A stretch of 46,408 nucleotides of DNA from Candidatus Gastranaerophilales bacterium (GCA_947589115.1 CANPZP010000006.1:1-46408); one strand, 5' to 3'. Numbered from the stretch's first letter, positions 25,450 through 35,100 are shown. Notes: generated by a model from the letters alone, not told the origin. Numbers and translations: made by a program.

Positions 25450-26534
25450 ACTACAACTTTTGTTAATCCGTCAGGATTATCCGTTGAATGCTTTAACTGT
25501 ATTGAAACGTACAATGCCAAAAGTTGTAATGCAATTAATGATGCAAATATAAAACTTATTTCATCCGTTTCTTTTATAAAAATTCTATGATTATCCTTAT
25601 AGTCATTAATGTTTGTTATTGATAACGACTCATATTTAAACTTATCATTTAATTTTGAGTGTACGATATCCGCTAAATTGCGATTATCTTGATTTACTAT
25701 TGAAATTACGCATGATTTTTTATTTAAAACCGCCATATGACCGTGAAGAAATTCACCTAAAGGATATGCCGACGAATTTATATATGATATCTCCTGTATT
25801 TTAAGCGCTCCTTCTTGCGCTAAACGGTAATATATTGAATTTGCAAGTAATATAATATTTTCAGAAACAGACATAATTTTTGCAAAATTTTTAATATCAT
25901 CTCCTATATTTTCCAAAAATTCTTTTAGTGATTTTGAAACATTTAATAAATCAGTTTTATACTTTGCCGTATTAATTCCCTTTAAATCAAAAAATTTCAA
26001 AGCAAGTAAAAACAAGCAAAATGTCTGCGCACTCATTGCTTTTGTTGAGGCAATTGCTTTCTCGACTCCCGCATATGTCAATATTTTATATTTTGAATTA
26101 TTGTATATAGAAGAATTTTTTGTATTTGTTACACATAATGTATTCTCTGTTTTTGAGGAAATTAAACTCAATGCTTTTTTGGTATCAGATGTTTCTCCCG
26201 ACTGAGATATAAAAACATACAAAATATTTTTATCGGTATCAAAACTGTTAAAATTCGCAATTTCACTCGCATAATATGAATGAGCAAAAAAAGGTATTGT
26301 TTTATTTATAAATTCGGAAATTATTGATGCGCTGTGGTATGATGACCCGCTTGCAATAAAAACAATTCCATTTATATTATCAGGTATTTCCATATTTATA
26401 CAGAAATTAATTCCGATATATTTTCTGATTAATTTATCAATTATATACGGCTGTTCAAGAATCTCTTTTTCCATACAGGTTTTATTATTTATAACCGAGA
26501 TTTTATTTATTATTCTCTTTAATACTTCAAACAT
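25446..26534 (-). CDS. GlmS-like SIS-domain sugar isomerase/deaminase without glutaminase domain
   Basis: 362 aa containing only the isomerase part of a GlmS-type protein. It starts with CMEKEILEQP (residues 20-29), as at the linker of GlmS. Two SIS domains follow: the first with IASGSSYHSA and ISQSGETSDT (about 100-110), the second with EGALKIQEISYINSSAYPLGEFLHGH (about 235-260), which contains the Glu and His expected for ring opening and isomerisation. The N-terminal glutamine amidotransferase, with its Cys1, is missing, so ammonia must come from elsewhere or the reaction runs as a deaminase (AgaS/FrlB-like). AAGAGGAAAT precedes the ATG. It follows tolC by 47 nt in a likely envelope operon. 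Confidence 0.82.
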   Translation of the reverse strand: MFEVLKRIINKISVINNKTCMEKEILEQPYIIDKLIRKYIGINFCINMEIPDNINGIVFIASGSSYHSASIISEFINKTIPFFAHSYYASEIANFNSFDTDKNILYVFISQSGETSDTKKALSLISSKTENTLCVTNTKNSSIYNNSKYKILTYAGVEKAIASTKAMSAQTFCLFLLALKFFDLKGINTAKYKTDLLNVSKSLKEFLENIGDDIKNFAKIMSVSENIILLANSIYYRLAQEGALKIQEISYINSSAYPLGEFLHGHMAVLNKKSCVISIVNQDNRNLADIVHSKLNDKFKYESLSITNINDYKDNHRIFIKETDEISFIFASLIALQLLALYVSIQLKHSTDNPDGLTKVVV

Positions 26535-26581
26535 AATTTCCTCTTAATAATTTAATTCCTCAATTAATAAAAAATTATTCA

Positions 26582-28060
26582 TTAATAATATCTTAATTGA
26601 TAATCTTTCAGAACATTTTCAGGACTAATAATACCGGTATCAAAAAGTAAATTAGTCTGAGCTTTATTATATTCTATCATATGTTTTATTAAGTTAATAT
26701 TAGCCTGAACTTTTAAGTTTTGAGATGCTATAACATCAATAAATGTTGCTTCTCCCTGCTTCATATTTGTTAAAGATAAATCCAAACTCACATTTGCAGC
26801 TTCAACTTCAACCTTGGATGCTTCAATTTTCTTTAAAGCATTTATTGAATCATAATATGAATTTAAAATATCCTCTTTTACTTGGCGCTTAAGATTAATA
26901 AGCTCAAGTTTTTTCTGTCTGACTACTGCTGATTCAGCCTGTATTTCGGAAATTGTACCCATTAATAAATTTTTTCCCAAATATGCCCTGACATCTAATG
27001 TAATACTGTTATGAGGAGACATTCCGGCACGTTTTGTTCCCACATAACCGTTTTGGTATGAAAGAGTAACGGCCGGTATAATATCGGTATAATTAGCACT
27101 TCTTTGGGCTTTATATGCTTTTACTTCGGCTGTCTTTGCTCTGATATCTTCTCTGGACTCCAATGCCTGCTCATACAACTCTTCAATACTAACATCAGGA
27201 TTAATTAATTCTCTTTGGTCGACTCGAATTTCAAACGGATATATTGCATCAAGAATATCAACTCCCATAACATTTGCAAGCGCAGCCTGCCTTAACCTCA
27301 ATGAATTTAAAGTTTCCGTATAATCCTGCTGCGCACCTGCCAATTCAGCCTGAGCTCTTTTTACGTCATATAATGTGCCTATCCCTGCATTAAACCTTGC
27401 CTGTGTATATTTTAACTGTTCCAATCTGTCATATAAGTTTACTTTTTGAACTTCAATCTCCATCTTCTTTTCCAGCGTTTCATAATATGCAATAACCGTA
27501 TCTCTTATTATTTGTTCTTTTGTATATTCAAGATTTGCTTTTGCTGCTCTTAACATATTTCTTGTCTGAGCAAGGAGGAAGAAATATTTACCTTGATTTA
27601 TGGTTGACCATTCAAGTACAAACAGGCTTTGAACAGGTACTTCGTGTGTGGTCGTGGCGACAATACCTCCGACTAAATATTCACCCTCTAAATTTTTTAA
27701 GTCATAATTATAATAAATATCGGGCAGAAGCTGAAACTGAGCATTCTTATTAACCCAAAAAGCTTCTGATTTATATGCATCTTGTATTTTGATATCAAAG
27801 TTATTCATTAATGCTATTTTTATACAATCCGCTAAATCCAAATAAATAAACCTTGAATCTAACTCTTGAGAAATTTCACGGTCAATTACTGCTTGTTTTT
27901 CAATATCCGATATGGATGCACCGCCTTTAATAACTTGCGAGAATGTTTTATAACTGTCATTTTCACAGCATCTTGAATACTCTTCAATATATTGCGCCAC
28001 ATCAGCATATACAGACATTTGAATTAATATAAAAATTAAAATTATAAATAAAATTCTCAT
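26582..28060 (-). CDS. TolC-family outer-membrane efflux protein
   Basis: 492 aa with a signal peptide (MRILFIILIFILIQMSVYA). Two outer-membrane-efflux (OEP) repeats follow, with long heptad-rich helices such as VEVQKVNLYDRLEQLKYTQARFNAGIGTLYDVKRAQAEL and a second GEATFIDVIASQNLKVQANINL; 'Q(A/S)(R/L).(N/K).G..T..DV..A' is the family hallmark. It forms a trimeric channel for type I secretion or efflux. The partner exporter could be the MsbA-like gene or one outside this window; no membrane fusion protein is seen here. It lies 71 nt after the GT9 gene. Confidence 0.9.
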   Translation of the reverse strand: MRILFIILIFILIQMSVYADVAQYIEEYSRCCENDSYKTFSQVIKGGASISDIEKQAVIDREISQELDSRFIYLDLADCIKIALMNNFDIKIQDAYKSEAFWVNKNAQFQLLPDIYYNYDLKNLEGEYLVGGIVATTTHEVPVQSLFVLEWSTINQGKYFFLLAQTRNMLRAAKANLEYTKEQIIRDTVIAYYETLEKKMEIEVQKVNLYDRLEQLKYTQARFNAGIGTLYDVKRAQAELAGAQQDYTETLNSLRLRQAALANVMGVDILDAIYPFEIRVDQRELINPDVSIEELYEQALESREDIRAKTAEVKAYKAQRSANYTDIIPAVTLSYQNGYVGTKRAGMSPHNSITLDVRAYLGKNLLMGTISEIQAESAVVRQKKLELINLKRQVKEDILNSYYDSINALKKIEASKVEVEAANVSLDLSLTNMKQGEATFIDVIASQNLKVQANINLIKHMIEYNKAQTNLLFDTGIISPENVLKDYQLRYY

Positions 28061-28131
28061 ACAAAAATTATGAAATATTTGAATAAAAAAATATTTAACT
28101 AATATACCAGTACAGAAGAGTAATTTAAGAA

Positions 28132-29121
28132 TTAAACAGCATTAACTACAGAGTTAATATCAATATTTAAACAATCCAATTTATCACACGTGCTGAGCCG
28201 TTTATCCCACAAGCAAGGTCTGCACTCACAATTGTTATAAACGGGAATATACTTATCATCTTCGGGAATTAATTTTTTATAATCAGTAGGCCCGAAAATT
28301 GCAACAACTTTAGTATCAAGACCGACACCTATATGCATAGGTGCAGAATCCGAACATATCAAAACCTCAGTGCTTTTTATAAGCCTTGCTAAATCATATA
28401 TATTCTTTGTTTTTCCAAACATATCATTAAAGTTTGGGAAATTATAATCTTTAAGTTCATTTCTGATTACGGAAATACACTCAGTATCATCCGGACCGCC
28501 CGCTAAATAAACTATTTTGCCTTTAATAAGAAGTCTTTTAATAATTTCAGCCCAACTTTGAGGAGGCAGAGTTTTTGTTATATTTTTCATAACACTTATT
28601 CTGCTTACTCCGGGATGAACAGTAACACTATTCGGAATTATATTTATATCCTCAACTTCAATTTTCGCTTTTTCATAATCAGCATTTGATACGGGTTTAA
28701 CCAAATCATAATACATACAAGATGCATACTGATTTTTATTTAAGGGAACAGTGTGTGTTAACAAATATTTAGCAAATTTAGAAGAGTTATAACCAACTCT
28801 TGTTTTAATTCCGCTAAAAAACAGTAAAAAAGCAATTAACGGATTTGACCCGGCTGATATTACCAAATCATACCGGGAAAAAAGCAGCCTTAAATATAAT
28901 TTAATTATTTCAAAATATTTATTTTTTGTCTTTATATTAATAAAGAAAAACTTGTCAATTAATGAGGTTAAATTAAGAAAAGCCTTGCTTCTTTCCTCAA
29001 GACACAAAGTTAAAGAGGCGCTCGGGTATGTTTTTTTTAAGGACTGAATAACGGGCATGAACAATATTTCATCCCCGATTCCGCCAAAATTAATTAATAA
29101 AATATTCCTGTATTCTGTCAT
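28132..29121 (-). CDS. GT9 family heptosyltransferase-like protein
   Basis: 329 aa, glycosyltransferase family 9 fold (ADP-heptose:LPS heptosyltransferase type). Visible: the N-terminal LLINFGGIGDEILFMPVIQSL, a TVHPGVSR nucleotide-sugar region, VYLAGGPDD, CSDSAPMHIGVGLDTKVVAIFGPT (the donor site with Asp-Ser) and a C-terminal Cys cluster (CECRPCLW...CDKLDCLNI) as in WaaF-like enzymes. It probably adds heptose or a similar sugar to lipopolysaccharide core on the cytoplasmic side. Its ATG is 2 nt after the stop of the upstream hypothetical gene. Confidence 0.88.
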   Translation of the reverse strand: MTEYRNILLINFGGIGDEILFMPVIQSLKKTYPSASLTLCLEERSKAFLNLTSLIDKFFFINIKTKNKYFEIIKLYLRLLFSRYDLVISAGSNPLIAFLLFFSGIKTRVGYNSSKFAKYLLTHTVPLNKNQYASCMYYDLVKPVSNADYEKAKIEVEDINIIPNSVTVHPGVSRISVMKNITKTLPPQSWAEIIKRLLIKGKIVYLAGGPDDTECISVIRNELKDYNFPNFNDMFGKTKNIYDLARLIKSTEVLICSDSAPMHIGVGLDTKVVAIFGPTDYKKLIPEDDKYIPVYNNCECRPCLWDKRLSTCDKLDCLNIDINSVVNAV

Positions 29122-29123
29122 AT

Positions 29124-29474
29124 TTAAAACGGTTTTGTCTGGTTTAATTTATTTCTTAATTCTCTGAATCTTTGAATATCTTCCTGAGCCTTACCGTATT
29201 CTCTAAATACAACCTGACTGGAAGGATGCACCATCATTATACAATCAATATGCACTTCAAGAAAATTATACTTTCTTGGCGGAGTATTTGATGAATTTCT
29301 TGCTAATATTTCAGCATTTGTAACAGCTAAAAATCTTTTTTCTCTATCATTCAATAAATCGGTTAATTCTCTGTTTGTTTTAGTATACTTTGAAACATGA
29401 ACCGTACCTTTTATTTCATGGTCTTTTGTTAAAATTATTACCTCTATAGGAACTGTATCAACGTTTTTAGACAT
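29124..29474 (-). CDS. Conserved hypothetical protein (116 aa)
   Basis: Not recognised with confidence. A compact beta-rich N-terminal part (VIILTKDHEIKGTVHVSKYT, then RFLAVTNAEIL and KYNFLEVHIDCIMMVHPSS) looks like a small barrel that may bind RNA or another protein; the last 25 residues are a charged helix. There is no signal peptide or membrane segment. AAAGGCG lies seven bases before the ATG. Its near-overlap with the GT9 gene means they are expressed together. Confidence 0.75.
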   Translation of the reverse strand: MSKNVDTVPIEVIILTKDHEIKGTVHVSKYTKTNRELTDLLNDREKRFLAVTNAEILARNSSNTPPRKYNFLEVHIDCIMMVHPSSQVVFREYGKAQEDIQRFRELRNKLNQTKPF

Positions 29475-29557
29475 TTTTCGCCTTTATTCACTATCATCAA
29501 TTTGATTATATTATAAATTTCAAATTAATGCCATATGTTAAAACAAGTTACATAAAA

Positions 29558-30274
29558 CTACCACGGGTAATCATCTTTAATTTCCCAATTATCAATCTGA
29601 ATGAGCGCCCCGCAAAACATTCCCAAATTGTCCTTATTGCATGGATATTTTTGCGCTCCAGAGCCATTAATTAATTCTTCTCTTCCTCTCTTAATATGAA
29701 GTAATTCATCCCCAAGCGTGTCAGTTATTTCATTATCATATACATTCATCATAATTATACCGCCTAATTTTGGATATATCATAAAAACAAATAAATCTTT
29801 ACCCATCTTATTCGGCTTCTTAAAGCCATTTATATCAACAGCCGAATAAAAGCTTTTCCATTCATCGCCTCTTACGAATATCTGAGCACCTGACGTTAAT
29901 GTAACTATTGTTGCAGTATCCCGAAACGGAGAATAAAGGCTTATATCCTCCCCTGATAAACCGGCATAATTAACTCCGAGATTATTTTTTGCCTCCTGTA
30001 CCCCTATTTTTGAGGCTACTTTTAAATTGGGTTCCAAATATTTTGCAAAAAATTCCGGTGCACTCAATTTATAATCCCAATTTTCATAACTTCCGTATTG
30101 AACTTGTGAAAGCATAGCAGCTTGTTTTACTTCAGAGTACACCTTCTTTAATCTTGTAACAGTTTCTTTTTTATTATAAAAATTTACTATTACAGGAACG
30201 GTAATTGCTGCAATTACACCTATAATCAATATAGTTATAAGCACTTCTGATAACGTAAAAGTTTTTATTTTCAT
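29558..30274 (-). CDS. Type IV pilin-like / type II secretion pseudopilin
   Basis: 238 aa. The N-terminus MKIKT-FTLSEVLITILIIGVIAAITVP is a prepilin leader of five residues followed by the hydrophobic pilin helix with Glu at +5. The residue before the cleavage site is Thr, where Gly (or Ala) is normal. The body (KKETVTRLKKVYSEVKQAA... and a C-terminal part with two or more Cys) is the type seen in large families of Gastranaerophilales pseudopilins. It should be cleaved by a PilD peptidase and assemble into a pilus or secretion pseudopilus. Start at 30274 has GGAG upstream; the ATG at 30289 overlaps that site and is rejected. Confidence 0.88.
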   Translation of the reverse strand: MKIKTFTLSEVLITILIIGVIAAITVPVIVNFYNKKETVTRLKKVYSEVKQAAMLSQVQYGSYENWDYKLSAPEFFAKYLEPNLKVASKIGVQEAKNNLGVNYAGLSGEDISLYSPFRDTATIVTLTSGAQIFVRGDEWKSFYSAVDINGFKKPNKMGKDLFVFMIYPKLGGIIMMNVYDNEITDTLGDELLHIKRGREELINGSGAQKYPCNKDNLGMFCGALIQIDNWEIKDDYPW

Positions 30275-30382
30275 ACTTGTTAACTCCATATTAATATTTA
30301 TTGCATATTTAGATATTATATTGATATATACAATAAGTATTACATAATTTGAAATATAAAGTCAATAATTTATACTTTTAGT

Positions 30383-30613
30383 ATGAATGTAACAGATTGG
30401 GATAATGACGAAATATTAAGGCTATTAATGGCAAAAGGGCATATAAAACAAAAAGATTTGTTGAATATGCTGAAAGAATCAGTTTTACAAGATATCCCTC
30501 AAAGTACTTTTTCATGCAAGATTAGACGAAACGGCTTAAAGTTTACCGAAATACAGCAAATATGCAAGGTTCTGGGATATAAAATAAATATAGAGCCTAG
30601 TGAAAAAGCCTGA
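30383..30613 (+). CDS. Small helix-turn-helix protein (76 aa)
   Basis: Almost all of the protein is one helical DNA-binding-like domain: DEILRLLMAKGHIKQKDLLNMLKES, then IPQSTFSCKIRRNGLKFTEIQQICKVLGYKI. The pattern (first helix, 'KQKDL' turn helix, 'STFSCKIRRN' recognition helix, final helix ending in Gly-Tyr) resembles small phage-repressor-like XRE domains. No clear Shine-Dalgarno is present. The stop lies 3 bp from that of the convergent DUF2974 gene. Targets unknown. Confidence 0.7.
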   Translation: MNVTDWDNDEILRLLMAKGHIKQKDLLNMLKESVLQDIPQSTFSCKIRRNGLKFTEIQQICKVLGYKINIEPSEKA

Positions 30614-30616
30614 TGA

Positions 30617-33013
30617 TTATGCATTATTATATAATTCATCGTCAACTGCGGAAGCAATAGTCTTAGTTGCATCTTCTTCAGAAGTGTCATCAACATAAGG
30701 TTTCAGTGTTCCTGATGTTAGAGTGAAATCAGGTGAAAAAGTAGCAATGGTATTCCCCGAATCCACAGATGAGTCATACACATTATAACCTTCTGTAGTT
30801 TTAACCACATCAATATCATATTCTTCAACGTGAACAGGTTCACTCAGTTTTTCCGCATCATCACCTCTGACTTCTCCGCCGCCTGCAAATGCATTTACAA
30901 ATACATCAACAAGAAGCTGAGCAATAAATTCTCTGTCTGATTGAGATACACCTTGAATTGAATTACTTATTTCTCCTATTATTGATGAGAATTGAGTTTT
31001 TTCGCATGTTGTCCATTCGTCATTTCCGTCATTAGTATTTATAGCTTTATAAATATTGGAAGGAGAATGAGCATCCCAGAATAATTCACCGAGTTGAGAT
31101 AAATCACTGAATGACATATTACCGTTTTCATCCTGAGGACATCCTGTTACGGCTGAATCAACATTCCATACTGTTCCTGCAACTGAGCCTAATAATGAGT
31201 TAATAGGGTCAAGACATGAACTTATTGAAGTAATCTTATCTTTATTTTCTTCAATTGCATCATTGTACTTATTTATAAATTCACTGTTAAATCCTTGTCC
31301 GTCAAATGATATACAATTATCAATTGTTATACCGGTATTACCGTTTAATATATCTTGACCATTTCTGATAGTAGTATACATGGACATATTACCGCCTTTT
31401 GAGTGGCCGGCTACAGAAATGTGTACATTATTTGGATCCGGACTGATATCTTTTAATAATCCCTCTTGACGTTTAATATATTCATAAGCGGCTACTTGCA
31501 TTTGAGTTTCATTTTGAGCCAGTGATTCCGCATTATCTGCCCATCCCGTAGCATTACATGTTCCCTTAAATATAACGGTTGCGTTATCCTTTAACATACC
31601 GTTTTCATCAAGGTGTCCGTATGTTGTTGCGTACATATAATTTTCTTTTTGGTCCGCATTATCTAATATTGTTAAAGTCGATAATTCTTCATTGTTTTTA
31701 ATATCATTTAACATATCTCTAAATACTTCAAAATCTTGTGTACCCAGACCAAAACCGTTATCCTGAATGTATTTTACACCTTCTGCGGTAAAATCACCGT
31801 TTTCATCAATATAACCTTCCTCACCTGTTTCAAGCAAAGCATCTTTAAATCCGTTAACAATTTCACCAAGTGTTTTTCCGTTATTTTCAAGATTAATAAA
31901 ATCTGTATTTGATAAATTTGACAGTATCAACATATCTTTATTTGTCAAACCGTTATATTGCTCTGTCGGAGATAAATCGGCATCGGATACCGTTCCTGTC
32001 GGTTCCTTTTGCAATGAGAAATTTAACATTTCTAATGTTTTATCATTGAATAAGCCTTTAATAAACTGCGTTGCTATTGTTTTGAAATCAGCGCTAAAAT
32101 CAGTATTTTGCAAAGAAGATTTAATATTATCGGGGTTGAAATATTGTCCCGCTAAATTACTCAATGCCGTTCCGCTTTCGGCAACAATTCCTGTGGCATT
32201 GTCCATTATAGACAACAATCTTCCCGCTGTTTTTATATTGTTAATAAAATTATCGGCACCTCCAAAATTATCTTCATTAGGTTTATAAACGGCATCTACA
32301 CCATTCACAACCTGTTCAGCAAGATTAGATGCAGTATTTAAATTTTGTGCAATATTACCGAGTTTATCTTTACTGCCTTGGGGGTTCATCGCATCGATAT
32401 AATTTTTTGCAGTATCAAAATTATTATCATCAGGCATATAAATTGCATCTGCAGTATTTACCGCTTGTCCCGCCAAATTTATTATTTTGGAAAACATGCC
32501 GCCCGATATATAATCTACGACTTTTAAATAATCACCTTTATATGAATTTAAATTTTGATTATCATCATTATTATCTTTTTTATCACCCTGCGCTTGCTGT
32601 TCCGAATTATTTTCGTTATTAGCTTCTTCTGAACTTTTGTTATATTTTGATTCGGCATCTAAGTATTCTTGAGATACTTCATCATCTATTTGTTCGCCGG
32701 TTACATTTTTATCGTTTAAATTCCTGTTTAGGTCCAGCGATGTGTCATTCTTATTATCATTAGAGGCAGAGGTATTTTGCTGATTATTAAAATTCAGCTC
32801 ATTATTTGCGGCAGCTCCATTTTGTTTAAATACAGAATTGTTGTCATTTGCACTGGATTGCGCCCTTGAGGGTGTGGTATCCTTTGGTTTGGTATTATTT
32901 TGTGCATTTCTTGTATTATTATTTGCGGTTCTATTATTATTTTGTGTTGTTCTCTGTTCTGTCCTTCTTAAATTTGAAGCGCCTGAATTTCCGCCGATTC
33001 TTCCTTTGCCCAT
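30617..33013 (-). CDS. DUF2974 (Mbeg1-like) alpha/beta hydrolase-fold protein with Asn-rich N-terminus
   Basis: 798 aa. Residues 1 to about 155 are disordered and rich in Asn, Gln and Thr. Two copies of a repeat follow (about 180-212 and 231-262; LAGQAVNTADAIY and LAEQVVNGVDAVY), with a partial third near 287. From about 350 a lipase-like fold begins, with FKGT...GWADNAES (about 482-497) and the nucleophile elbow GHSKGG (536-541, Ser538), the DUF2974 signature. A possible acid is Asp571 in CISFDGQGF. No signal peptide is visible, so export, if any, would use another route. Substrate unknown. AAGG lies near the ATG. Confidence 0.82.
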   Translation of the reverse strand: MGKGRIGGNSGASNLRRTEQRTTQNNNRTANNNTRNAQNNTKPKDTTPSRAQSSANDNNSVFKQNGAAANNELNFNNQQNTSASNDNKNDTSLDLNRNLNDKNVTGEQIDDEVSQEYLDAESKYNKSSEEANNENNSEQQAQGDKKDNNDDNQNLNSYKGDYLKVVDYISGGMFSKIINLAGQAVNTADAIYMPDDNNFDTAKNYIDAMNPQGSKDKLGNIAQNLNTASNLAEQVVNGVDAVYKPNEDNFGGADNFINNIKTAGRLLSIMDNATGIVAESGTALSNLAGQYFNPDNIKSSLQNTDFSADFKTIATQFIKGLFNDKTLEMLNFSLQKEPTGTVSDADLSPTEQYNGLTNKDMLILSNLSNTDFINLENNGKTLGEIVNGFKDALLETGEEGYIDENGDFTAEGVKYIQDNGFGLGTQDFEVFRDMLNDIKNNEELSTLTILDNADQKENYMYATTYGHLDENGMLKDNATVIFKGTCNATGWADNAESLAQNETQMQVAAYEYIKRQEGLLKDISPDPNNVHISVAGHSKGGNMSMYTTIRNGQDILNGNTGITIDNCISFDGQGFNSEFINKYNDAIEENKDKITSISSCLDPINSLLGSVAGTVWNVDSAVTGCPQDENGNMSFSDLSQLGELFWDAHSPSNIYKAINTNDGNDEWTTCEKTQFSSIIGEISNSIQGVSQSDREFIAQLLVDVFVNAFAGGGEVRGDDAEKLSEPVHVEEYDIDVVKTTEGYNVYDSSVDSGNTIATFSPDFTLTSGTLKPYVDDTSEEDATKTIASAVDDELYNNA

Positions 33014-33107
33014 ATATTTGCCTTATTCAAATAATTATATTTATATAATCGGCATAGTAATGAAATTCTTTAGAAAATTCCTTTATAAATGTAAAGTTTT
33101 TTAAATA

Positions 33108-34346
33108 CTAAACTTTAATAATTAAAGCATTATTAACATCATCAGATTTAACATTATCATTATAATTAATTTCATGATTTTTAATGCACATGGAAGAAGA
33201 GCTGCCGCCGTCAAGATTTATAGCTTCTATACATTCTAAATCCCGCATTATTTGTGCAAGTTCATCTAAACTTACACCTAAGTTTTTGCCTTCTCTTCCT
33301 TCAACGGTAACAAGTTTTAATACACCGTCATTTGTATATCCAATGGCGGTTCTGGGATTTTTTGCGGACAAAGAATAAAGTTTTTCTTCTTTAGCATCAT
33401 TATATACTTCACCGTTTTTAACCAAATGAGGGCCGGCACTTATTATATTTTCCATATTCTCCCATTTTCCAGGAAGAGAATAGCTTAAATCAACTCTGTC
33501 CCCGATACTAAATTTATCCGTATAACTTACCGGAGCTGTAATTACATAACCATTATCAGGAATTATCGATTCATCATTTGTTATATTTTTAATTATATTA
33601 TTTTCAATAACGATATATTTAAACTTATCACCTTTTAATTTGGGTTTAGTATTTTTCCAGTTAGAATCGTACAATATTACATCAGAATCCGAAATTCTCG
33701 GCTGATTTACGGTTGTAATTTCTATTTCTTCACCGGCTGATTTTAATTTACCTATAAAGTCAGTTCTATCTATTAAATAGCCGTCATCATTTATACCAAA
33801 TGCGCATCTGTTATACACAGGGCCTGTTAATATTTCATTATTTATTTTTAATAATCCTAACGGGGTGCCTGTTTTTTGATTAAAAAACGAACCGTTTATT
33901 CCTGCAATTCCTTTTTCCCGCATCATAATATTTTGCACTGTATCTCTTGAATGAATATAATCTGATGCAATTACAGGCTTTATAGAAATATCAGGATTTT
34001 GTTTTCTGTCAATACTTATAACATTAATATTATTTTCAGATGACTTGTTAATACAAGAATATTTTTTATATTCAATTCCTTTATCAACCTGATATTCATT
34101 ACGACATATATATTCACGATTACCGTCTTGAATAAATTTGCCTTTTAATTCAGAAATTTTATAAAGAAAATTATTAAAATATTGGCTTATTAATGTATGA
34201 ATACGAGGTTTTAAATTATCTGCGTTTCTGCAAAAAACATCATTATCACTTTGATTTATTCCGAATGCAGGGGAAAAACTATTTTTTGCTCCGTAATAAT
34301 TTTTTAAACAGTTATTATTTTTTACAGAAATTGAATTAATAATCAT
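33108..34346 (-). CDS. Phosphodiester glycosidase-like (NAGPA/DUF2233) protein
   Basis: 412 aa. The C-terminal two thirds carry the DUF2233 features: GINGSFFNQKTGTPLG, ISAGPHLVKNGEVY, PRTAIGYTNDGVLKLVTVEGR, and ECIEAINLDGGSSSSM, the last being the conserved catalytic-site stretch. Related enzymes cleave sugar phosphodiesters or peptidoglycan-linked sugars. The N-terminus lacks a Sec signal but holds the lineage-type motif NSFSPAFG at about residues 22-29. Start set at 34346 (ATG after AAAGGTG); the upstream GTG at 34352 overlaps the Shine-Dalgarno. The substrate is unknown. Confidence 0.85.
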   Translation of the reverse strand: MIINSISVKNNNCLKNYYGAKNSFSPAFGINQSDNDVFCRNADNLKPRIHTLISQYFNNFLYKISELKGKFIQDGNREYICRNEYQVDKGIEYKKYSCINKSSENNINVISIDRKQNPDISIKPVIASDYIHSRDTVQNIMMREKGIAGINGSFFNQKTGTPLGLLKINNEILTGPVYNRCAFGINDDGYLIDRTDFIGKLKSAGEEIEITTVNQPRISDSDVILYDSNWKNTKPKLKGDKFKYIVIENNIIKNITNDESIIPDNGYVITAPVSYTDKFSIGDRVDLSYSLPGKWENMENIISAGPHLVKNGEVYNDAKEEKLYSLSAKNPRTAIGYTNDGVLKLVTVEGREGKNLGVSLDELAQIMRDLECIEAINLDGGSSSSMCIKNHEINYNDNVKSDDVNNALIIKV

Positions 34347-34415
34347 AATCACCTTTTCATCATTTAAAACAAAATAAAAAATTAATTGTCTAAATGTAAA
34401 TTTTTAAATAACAAA

Positions 34416-34437
34416 AAAACGGCAAAAATGCCGTTTT
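34416..34437 (-). terminator. Intrinsic terminator
   Basis: AAAACGGCA, loop AAAA, TGCCGTTTT, with a longer T-run on the minus strand. It ends the flavodoxin-fold reductase gene and isolates it from the glycosidase-like gene. Confidence 0.88.
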
Positions 34438-34464
34438 ATTCGATTTAAATAACTTAATAAAAGA

Positions 34465-35100
34465 TTATTTTATAAAGTTAGTAAAAACAATTTCTTCTTC
34501 ATATGGCAGCTTAACACCTGCATTTAGTCCTGCTTGCATACACTTAAGATGCCAAGCCATATTACGTGCAAGTATTCTCATATTTTGCATACCTTCAAAA
34601 TCCATTTTAACTTCTTCAGGAGTATTTCCATGAACCATATTCCAATATCTTCCGGATATTATAGGCATTTGGGTAATAGAGAAATATTTATTTAACTGAT
34701 CAATAGCAGCAGTTGTACCGGCACGTCTTGCGCTTACTACAGCTGCACCCGGCTTATGTTCAAAAGCTTTTTTATTACTTTTACTGTTAATAAAAAATGC
34801 TCTGTCTAAAAAAGCGGTTATTCCACCTGATAACGATGCGTAATGAACCGGCGAACCAAACACAAATCCGTCAAACTCTTTAGCATAATCAACAAATTCA
34901 TTGACTTTGTCATTATCAATAACACATTTTCCGAGTTTTGAACAAGCATAACAAGCTCTGCATGGAGAAACTGAATTTGTATCTATTTGATAAATTTCAG
35001 AATCAATACCTTCTTCTTTTAGTGTTTTTGCTATTTCCTCAAGAGCTGTATATGTACATCCGTTTTTATGCGCAGAACCGTTTAATAGTAATACTTTCAT
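34465..35100 (-). CDS. NADPH-dependent FMN reductase / iron-sulfur flavoprotein-like
   Basis: 211 aa flavodoxin-fold protein. It begins MKVLLLNGSAHKNGCTYTAL, the FMN phosphate loop, followed by a Cys-rich stretch CRACYACSKLGKC (about 48-60) that in related flavoproteins can hold an Fe-S cluster, and GSPVHYASLSGGITAFLDRAFF for the flavin ring. These proteins reduce quinones, nitro compounds or flavins in the cytoplasm. AGAGGAAA precedes the ATG. It is a single-gene unit with its own terminator. Confidence 0.87.
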   Translation of the reverse strand: MKVLLLNGSAHKNGCTYTALEEIAKTLKEEGIDSEIYQIDTNSVSPCRACYACSKLGKCVIDNDKVNEFVDYAKEFDGFVFGSPVHYASLSGGITAFLDRAFFINSKSNKKAFEHKPGAAVVSARRAGTTAAIDQLNKYFSITQMPIISGRYWNMVHGNTPEEVKMDFEGMQNMRILARNMAWHLKCMQAGLNAGVKLPYEEEIVFTNFIK

